This document shows positions 6,222-9,285 of a stretch of 9,285 nucleotides of DNA, piece by piece. The stretch is taken from positions 1-9,285 of the forward strand of contig JBEVLT010000235.1 in assembly GCA_040509055.1 (NCBI GenBank). The letters are read 5' to 3'. Numbering within the stretch: position 1 is the stretch's first letter; each line of letters begins with the position of its first letter. Source of the DNA: JAJKIP01 sp040509055. Lineage in GTDB: Bacteria > Bacteroidota > Bacteroidia > Chitinophagales > Chitinophagaceae. A model generated the notes under the pieces. The model saw only the letters and a program-made list of their open reading frames with translations, was not told the origin of the DNA and ran no database searches. The translations under genes were made by a program, and so were the position numbers.

Positions 6222-6248
6222 CCGCGAGAGGCGGTACAGGTAGCTGTA
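6222..6248. terminator. Short hairpins between the convergent GSCFA and galM genes
   Basis: CCGC (6222-6225) pairs with GCGG (6231-6234) and TACAG (6235-6239) with CTGTA (6244-6248) across a 4-base loop. They lie within the 75-bp gap between two convergent stop codons, where a bidirectional terminator is expected, but both stems are short and no T-run follows on either strand. Confidence 0.25.
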
Positions 6249-6279
6249 TACATCTTCATATCCCGCAATAGCCGTAAGC

Positions 6280-7323
6280 TTATCGTTTTCCATGAACGAT
6301 CAGCCGATAGGTTGTCTTTTGCCGGTAGGTTTCGCCGGGGCGTAATACCGTATTCGGAAAGTCCGGGATATTGACCGCATTCGGATGCACCTGTGTTTCC
6401 AGGCAGAACCCCGAAAAGGGTCCATAGGTGTTGCCTTCACTGCCTGCCAGGGGCGGAATGCCCCCGCCTGTATAAAGATGAACTATCGGTTCGGTCGTGA
6501 ACACCTGCAACCCGATACCTGATTTGTCTGAATAAGCTTCTGCAGCCGGCTGCTGTGCCGAAGGATCGATCACAAAACTCTGGTCGTAGCCGGTACCGGG
6601 CTCCCAATCGGTATCCAGCCGTTTGAGCTCCCTGAAATCATACGGGGTGTTCGCTACCGGCAGCAGGTTGCCTGTTACGCTCAGGTTGGCATCCTGTTCC
6701 AGTATTTCCGCCGCCTTGATCTTTGCCGACTGATCGCCGATCGTCCCCTTACCATTGTTGAGGTTAAAGTAGCTGTGATGGGTAAGGTTGACCGGTGTGG
6801 GCTGGTCGGTAACAGCAGTATATTCATGCGACAGTTCATTGTCGTCATTCAGTTCGAAGCGAAGCGTCACATCCAGGTTGCCGGGATAGCCTTCTTCACC
6901 ATCGGGGCTGCGATACTGTAGCGTAAGGGATTGGGAAGAAAGATCCGTACACTGCCACACTTTTTTATCAAACCCTTCGCGACCGCCGTGCAGGTGATCT
7001 GGCGGCAGGTTCCTGTGGACCATATATGCTTTTCCGTCTATGCTGAACCGGCCATCTTTGATCCGGTTGCCATAGCGGCCGATGGCGGCGCCGAAAAAAG
7101 GATAAGATGCCAGGTAGCCCGGGGCCAGGTACTCCTCCACCTTGTCAAAACCCAGTACGATATTGTTAACATGACCATCCTGCTGTATGATGCGGAAGGC
7201 AGTAAGGATGCCGCCGTAATTGGTAATGACCGCTTCCGTACCTTTTGCATTTTGCAATGTGAACAAATAAATATCTTCGCCGCCCGGATGCGTAAAGCAG
7301 AATTGCTGGTTGGGTTGGAGCAT
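6280..7323 (-). CDS. galM: Aldose 1-epimerase (galactose mutarotase)
   Basis: A 347-residue protein that interconverts alpha and beta anomers of galactose (and glucose), giving alpha-galactose for galactokinase. Family landmarks are in order: ITNYGGILTAF (33-43), GRYGNRI (82-88), DHLHGG (109-114, His112), NLTHHSYFNL (179-188, His183 the likely acid), GYDQSF (245-250, Asp247) and CLETQVHPN (307-315, Glu309 the likely base). Length fits the family at about 340. There is no signal peptide, so it is cytoplasmic. The frame stays open upstream to 7533, but the start is set at ATG 7323: a TAnnTTTG box sits 3 bases before it and the extension would run antisense through galK. The commoner NLTNHSYFNL has His in place of the second Asn here. 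It diverges from galK. Confidence 0.92.
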   Translation of the reverse strand: MLQPNQQFCFTHPGGEDIYLFTLQNAKGTEAVITNYGGILTAFRIIQQDGHVNNIVLGFDKVEEYLAPGYLASYPFFGAAIGRYGNRIKDGRFSIDGKAYMVHRNLPPDHLHGGREGFDKKVWQCTDLSSQSLTLQYRSPDGEEGYPGNLDVTLRFELNDDNELSHEYTAVTDQPTPVNLTHHSYFNLNNGKGTIGDQSAKIKAAEILEQDANLSVTGNLLPVANTPYDFRELKRLDTDWEPGTGYDQSFVIDPSAQQPAAEAYSDKSGIGLQVFTTEPIVHLYTGGGIPPLAGSEGNTYGPFSGFCLETQVHPNAVNIPDFPNTVLRPGETYRQKTTYRLIVHGKR

Positions 7324-7326
7324 TTT

Positions 7327-7334
7327 CAAAAATA
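7327..7334 (-). promoter_or_regulatory. -7 promoter box of galM, inside the galM-galK gap
   Basis: On the minus strand this reads TATTTTTG, a perfect TAnnTTTG, ending 3 bases before ATG 7323. A -33 element at normal spacing would fall near 7354, within the first codons of galK, so RNA polymerase bound for galM would cover the galK start. For galK itself no good box lies in the gap; TATCTTCG (7272-7279), one mismatch and inside galM, is a weak candidate. Confidence 0.6.
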
Positions 7335-7347
7335 ATATATCAATCGC

Positions 7348-8502
7348 ATGATAAAGGCTGAGCTGGAAAAAGAATTCCGCAACAGGTTTCAACGGGAGGC
7401 TACCTATCATTTTTTTTGCCCCGGCAGGGTGAACCTGATCGGGGAACATATCGACTATAACGGCGGCGAGGTAATGCCCTGCGCCGTTTCGTCGGGTACC
7501 TGGCTGCTGCTGGCCAGGAATGACGATAAGCAATTCCGCTTCCGCTGCCTGAATTTTTCAGAGACGGCCGACCTGCCCGTGCAGCCGGCTTATACCAAAA
7601 CGGGCAAAGAGTGGTTCAACTATCCGTTGGGGGTTATTCATCACCTGCAGCAGGCTGGTCACGTGCTGGAGGGCATGGATCTGCTGTATTACGGCAACCT
7701 GCCGATCGGTGCAGGTCTGTCATCCTCTGCCTCTATCGAAGTGGTGACGGCTTTTGCCTGCAGCAATGTGTTTGGGCTGCACCTGGACAATATCTCCATT
7801 GCATTGCTGGCCAAAAAAGTGGAGAACGAGTTTATCGGTGTCAACTGCGGTATCATGGACCAGTTTGCCGTAGCCATGGGGCAGCAGAACAAAGCGATCC
7901 TGCTGAACTGCGATACGCTGGACTACACGTACCTGCCTTTCGAGATCGGCGATCATATCCTGGCGATCATTAACAGCAATAAGCCGCGCACGCTGGCCGA
8001 CTCCAAATACAACGAGCGGTTCGCTGAATGCGGCGCGGCCTTGCAGCGGCTGCAACAAGAGCTGGATGTGAAATACCTCTGCGAGATCACCCCTGAAGTA
8101 TTTGAGCAATACCGGCACCTGGTAGCCGATCCCATACTGGAAAAAAGGGCGCTGCACGTAGTGACGGAGAATGAGCGGGTGAAACTGGCCGGGAAGGCGC
8201 TTGAAGCCGGCCGCCTGCAGGAGTTCGGGCAGCTGATGTATGCCTCCCACCGCTCGCTCAAAGAGCTGTACGAAGTATCGGGCCGTGAGCTGGACACCAT
8301 CGTGGAGTTTTGCCACACCTATGCGCCCTGTATCGGTGCCCGGATGACAGGTGCGGGTTTCGGCGGCTGCGCCATTGCGCTGGTACAGCGCGATCACTTC
8401 GATGATTTTGCAGAAAAAGTTTCGGCATATTATACAGAACGGATCGGCTATGCCCCGGGTATTTTTGCGTCTGCCCCCGCAGCAGGTGTACGGGCTGTGT
8501 AG
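7348..8502 (+). CDS. galK: Galactokinase
   Basis: A 384-residue GHMP-family kinase that makes galactose 1-phosphate from alpha-galactose and ATP in the Leloir pathway. The galactokinase signature is at 26-40 (GRVNLIGEHIDYNGG), giving Arg27, Glu33, His34 and Asp36 for catalysis and sugar binding; Ile replaces the usual Thr in GEHTDYN. GHMP motif 2, the ATP-binding loop, is at 118-128 (LPIGAGLSSSA), the catalytic Asp171 is in GIMDQF (168-173), and motif 3 is at 331-343 (ARMTGAGFGGCAI). Length is typical. The gene begins 24 bp from the galM start in the opposite direction; no galT or galE is in view. Its stop lies 8 bp from the stop of the convergent miaE, leaving no room for a separate terminator. 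Confidence 0.96.
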   Translation: MIKAELEKEFRNRFQREATYHFFCPGRVNLIGEHIDYNGGEVMPCAVSSGTWLLLARNDDKQFRFRCLNFSETADLPVQPAYTKTGKEWFNYPLGVIHHLQQAGHVLEGMDLLYYGNLPIGAGLSSSASIEVVTAFACSNVFGLHLDNISIALLAKKVENEFIGVNCGIMDQFAVAMGQQNKAILLNCDTLDYTYLPFEIGDHILAIINSNKPRTLADSKYNERFAECGAALQRLQQELDVKYLCEITPEVFEQYRHLVADPILEKRALHVVTENERVKLAGKALEAGRLQEFGQLMYASHRSLKELYEVSGRELDTIVEFCHTYAPCIGARMTGAGFGGCAIALVQRDHFDDFAEKVSAYYTERIGYAPGIFASAPAAGVRAV

Positions 8503-8510
8503 CGCAGGGA

Positions 8511-9119
8511 TCAGTGCATCCGGTCGCCGCGCAGGTCCAGTTGCAGCATGACCGTGGCCTCGTATTCCAGCCATTCCTTCCACCGGGTGCGTACCTTGTC
8601 CCGGTCGATATACGTCTCCGCCAGCTCCAGGAAGAGGGTATAATGCCCGGCTTCGCTTTCCATAAAGCGCCGGTAAAACTGCCGGAGATAATCATCCTGA
8701 AGCCCTTCGCTCAATCGTTTGAATCGCTCGCAGCTGCGCGCCTCGATCAGGGCCATGGTGAGCAGCTGGTCCAGGAACCGGTCTTCCGGGCGCCCGCCTT
8801 TTGCCTGAAACTCCAGCAGCCGGTTCACATACCCGTCCCGCCGCTGCCGGCCCAGCCGCAGGCCGCGTTTGTGCAATTCGGCCAGTACCAGCCGGAAATG
8901 GCCCCATTCCTCGGTGACGATCGGGGCCAGTTCGGCCACCAGCTTTTCCTTATCGCTGTGCTGCTGGATCAGCGAGATGCACGACGTAGCCGCCTTTTGC
9001 TCGCAGTAGGCGTGGTCGGTGAGTATGTCTTCAAGGGATTTTCCGGCCAGGTCCACCCACCGCGGGTCGGTAGGGAGCTGCAGCCCGAGTATGTTTCTGG
9101 TGTCCTGCGATAGTTCCAT
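8511..9119 (-). CDS. miaE: tRNA-(2-methylthio-N6-isopentenyl-A37) hydroxylase, MiaE-like
   Basis: A 202-residue ferritin-like di-iron protein. MiaE hydroxylates the isopentenyl side chain of ms2i6A at position 37 of tRNAs reading UNN codons, with O2, after MiaA and MiaB have acted. Iron ligands can be assigned: Glu40 in DHAYCEQKAA, Glu71 and His74 in EEWGHF, Glu126 in LIEARSCERF, and Glu156 and His159 in SEAGHY. These sit on four helices in the order expected of the family, and the length matches. ATG 9119 follows a perfect -7 box. It converges on galK and diverges from the gene at the right edge. The family call is firm; the tRNA substrate is from family knowledge. Confidence 0.9.
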   Translation of the reverse strand: MELSQDTRNILGLQLPTDPRWVDLAGKSLEDILTDHAYCEQKAATSCISLIQQHSDKEKLVAELAPIVTEEWGHFRLVLAELHKRGLRLGRQRRDGYVNRLLEFQAKGGRPEDRFLDQLLTMALIEARSCERFKRLSEGLQDDYLRQFYRRFMESEAGHYTLFLELAETYIDRDKVRTRWKEWLEYEATVMLQLDLRGDRMH

Positions 9120-9123
9120 GCCG

Positions 9124-9131
9124 CAAAAATA
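9124..9131 (-). promoter_or_regulatory. -7 promoter box of miaE
   Basis: On the minus strand this reads TATTTTTG, a perfect TAnnTTTG, ending 4 bases before the miaE ATG. No TTTG is found at the normal -33 distance. Confidence 0.6.
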
Positions 9132-9151
9132 GGCCCGGCAGGCCGGAAACA

Positions 9152-9186
9152 GGGGCTTACCGGCCCGCCAGCCGATCCGGGGCTTA
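9152..9186. repeat. Direct repeat GGGGCTTA between divergent promoters
   Basis: GGGGCTTA occurs at 9152-9159 and again at 9179-9186, start to start 27 bp, between the miaE promoter and the promoter of the next gene. It may be a regulator site or chance in GC-rich DNA. Confidence 0.25.
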
Positions 9187-9188
9187 AT

Positions 9189-9219
9189 TTTGCCATTATC
9201 GATAGTTGTCTTACCTTTG
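9189..9219 (+). promoter_or_regulatory. Complete Bacteroidota-type promoter for the gene at the right edge
   Basis: TTTG (9189-9192) and TACCTTTG (9212-9219) are separated by exactly 19 bases, matching the published Bacteroides consensus TTTG-N19-21-TAnnTTTG. It is the only promoter in the window with both elements clear. Transcription should begin about 9224-9228. Confidence 0.7.
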
Positions 9220-9229
9220 CCGCCAAAAT

Positions 9230-9285
9230 ATAGGATACCAGAAAAAACGGGATGACCTTTTAAAAAAACTCAAGATGCCTTTAAC
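9230..9285 (+). CDS. 5' end of an unidentified gene (partial, start uncertain)
   Basis: The last bases read as an open frame running off the edge: ATG 9275 gives M-P-L. The same frame stays open upstream and reads GYQKKRDDLLKKLKMPL, a lysine-rich, helix-like sequence, beginning after ATA 9230-9232, with no ATG, GTG or TTG between the promoter and 9275. Either translation starts at ATG 9275 after a roughly 50-base leader, or a rare ATA start is used at 9230. A three-codon frame (ATG 9252, stop 9261-9263) lies in the leader. The product cannot be identified from so little. Confidence 0.4.
   Translation, partial: MGYQKKRDDLLKKLKMPL

Noticed and set aside
6056..6271. 71-codon frame overlapping the end of the GSCFA gene
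   Set aside because: It runs mostly within the GSCFA frame's shadow and its product looks unlike a protein (Arg/Ser-rich).
7324..7533. N-terminal extension of galM to 7533
   Set aside because: The extra 70 residues lie antisense to galK, are not similar to mutarotases, and a promoter box precedes ATG 7323.
7720..8583. 287-codon frame antisense to galK
   Set aside because: Long, but entirely opposite the GHMP motifs of galK and the tail of miaE; a typical artefact of GC-rich codon use.
8514..9113. 199-codon frame almost fully antisense to miaE
   Set aside because: The minus-strand frame has all di-iron ligands in order; the opposite translation is Pro/Gln-rich with no motif.
1..9285. CRISPR arrays, tRNA or rRNA genes, insertion sequences, phage or defence genes
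   Set aside because: Looked for on both strands; no regularly spaced repeats, cloverleaf, transposase or toxin-antitoxin pattern was seen.

Overview
The window looks like ordinary chromosomal DNA from a Bacteroidota bacterium, most likely the Chitinophagaceae or a close relative. Three things point there: a GSCFA-domain protein, a secreted protein ending in the 'GLQIGLxN ... LPLINW' repeats seen in that phylum, and promoters carrying the Bacteroidota -7 box (TAnnTTTG) in place of an E. coli-type -10. The assignment rests on sequence style and remembered family patterns, not on a search.

Layout, left to right. (1) The 3' tail of an unidentified gene overlaps, by ATGA, a small three-helix membrane protein. 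(2) A Nudix hydrolase and a 23S rRNA 2'-O-methyltransferase of the RlmB type run rightward, each with its own promoter-like box almost touching its start codon. (3) A secreted surface-repeat protein of unknown function runs leftward and its stop codon interlocks with that of rlmB. (4) A 236-bp divergent region with repeated TTCCGTA motifs and a 17-bp palindrome precedes a helix-turn-helix regulator, followed 23 bp later by a Bacteroidota-type HMG-CoA lyase. (5) A repeat-bearing 103-bp gap leads to a GSCFA-family SGNH-like protein. (6) galM and galK diverge from start codons only 24 bp apart. (7) miaE, a di-iron tRNA hydroxylase, converges on galK. The right edge has the best promoter match of the window and the first bases of another gene.

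The genes do not form one pathway. GalM and GalK supply the first two steps of galactose use (anomer conversion, then phosphorylation); no galT or galE is present. RlmB and MiaE both modify RNA. The HMG-CoA lyase would act in leucine or ketone-body carbon flow and may be linked to the regulator upstream of it. No tRNA, rRNA, CRISPR array, insertion sequence, phage gene or recognisable defence system was seen, and no gene-free stretch exceeds 300 bp. I found no convincing new multi-gene system. The points most worth following are the operator-like repeats before the regulator, the apparent widespread leaderless start arrangement, and the unusual start of the gene at the right edge.
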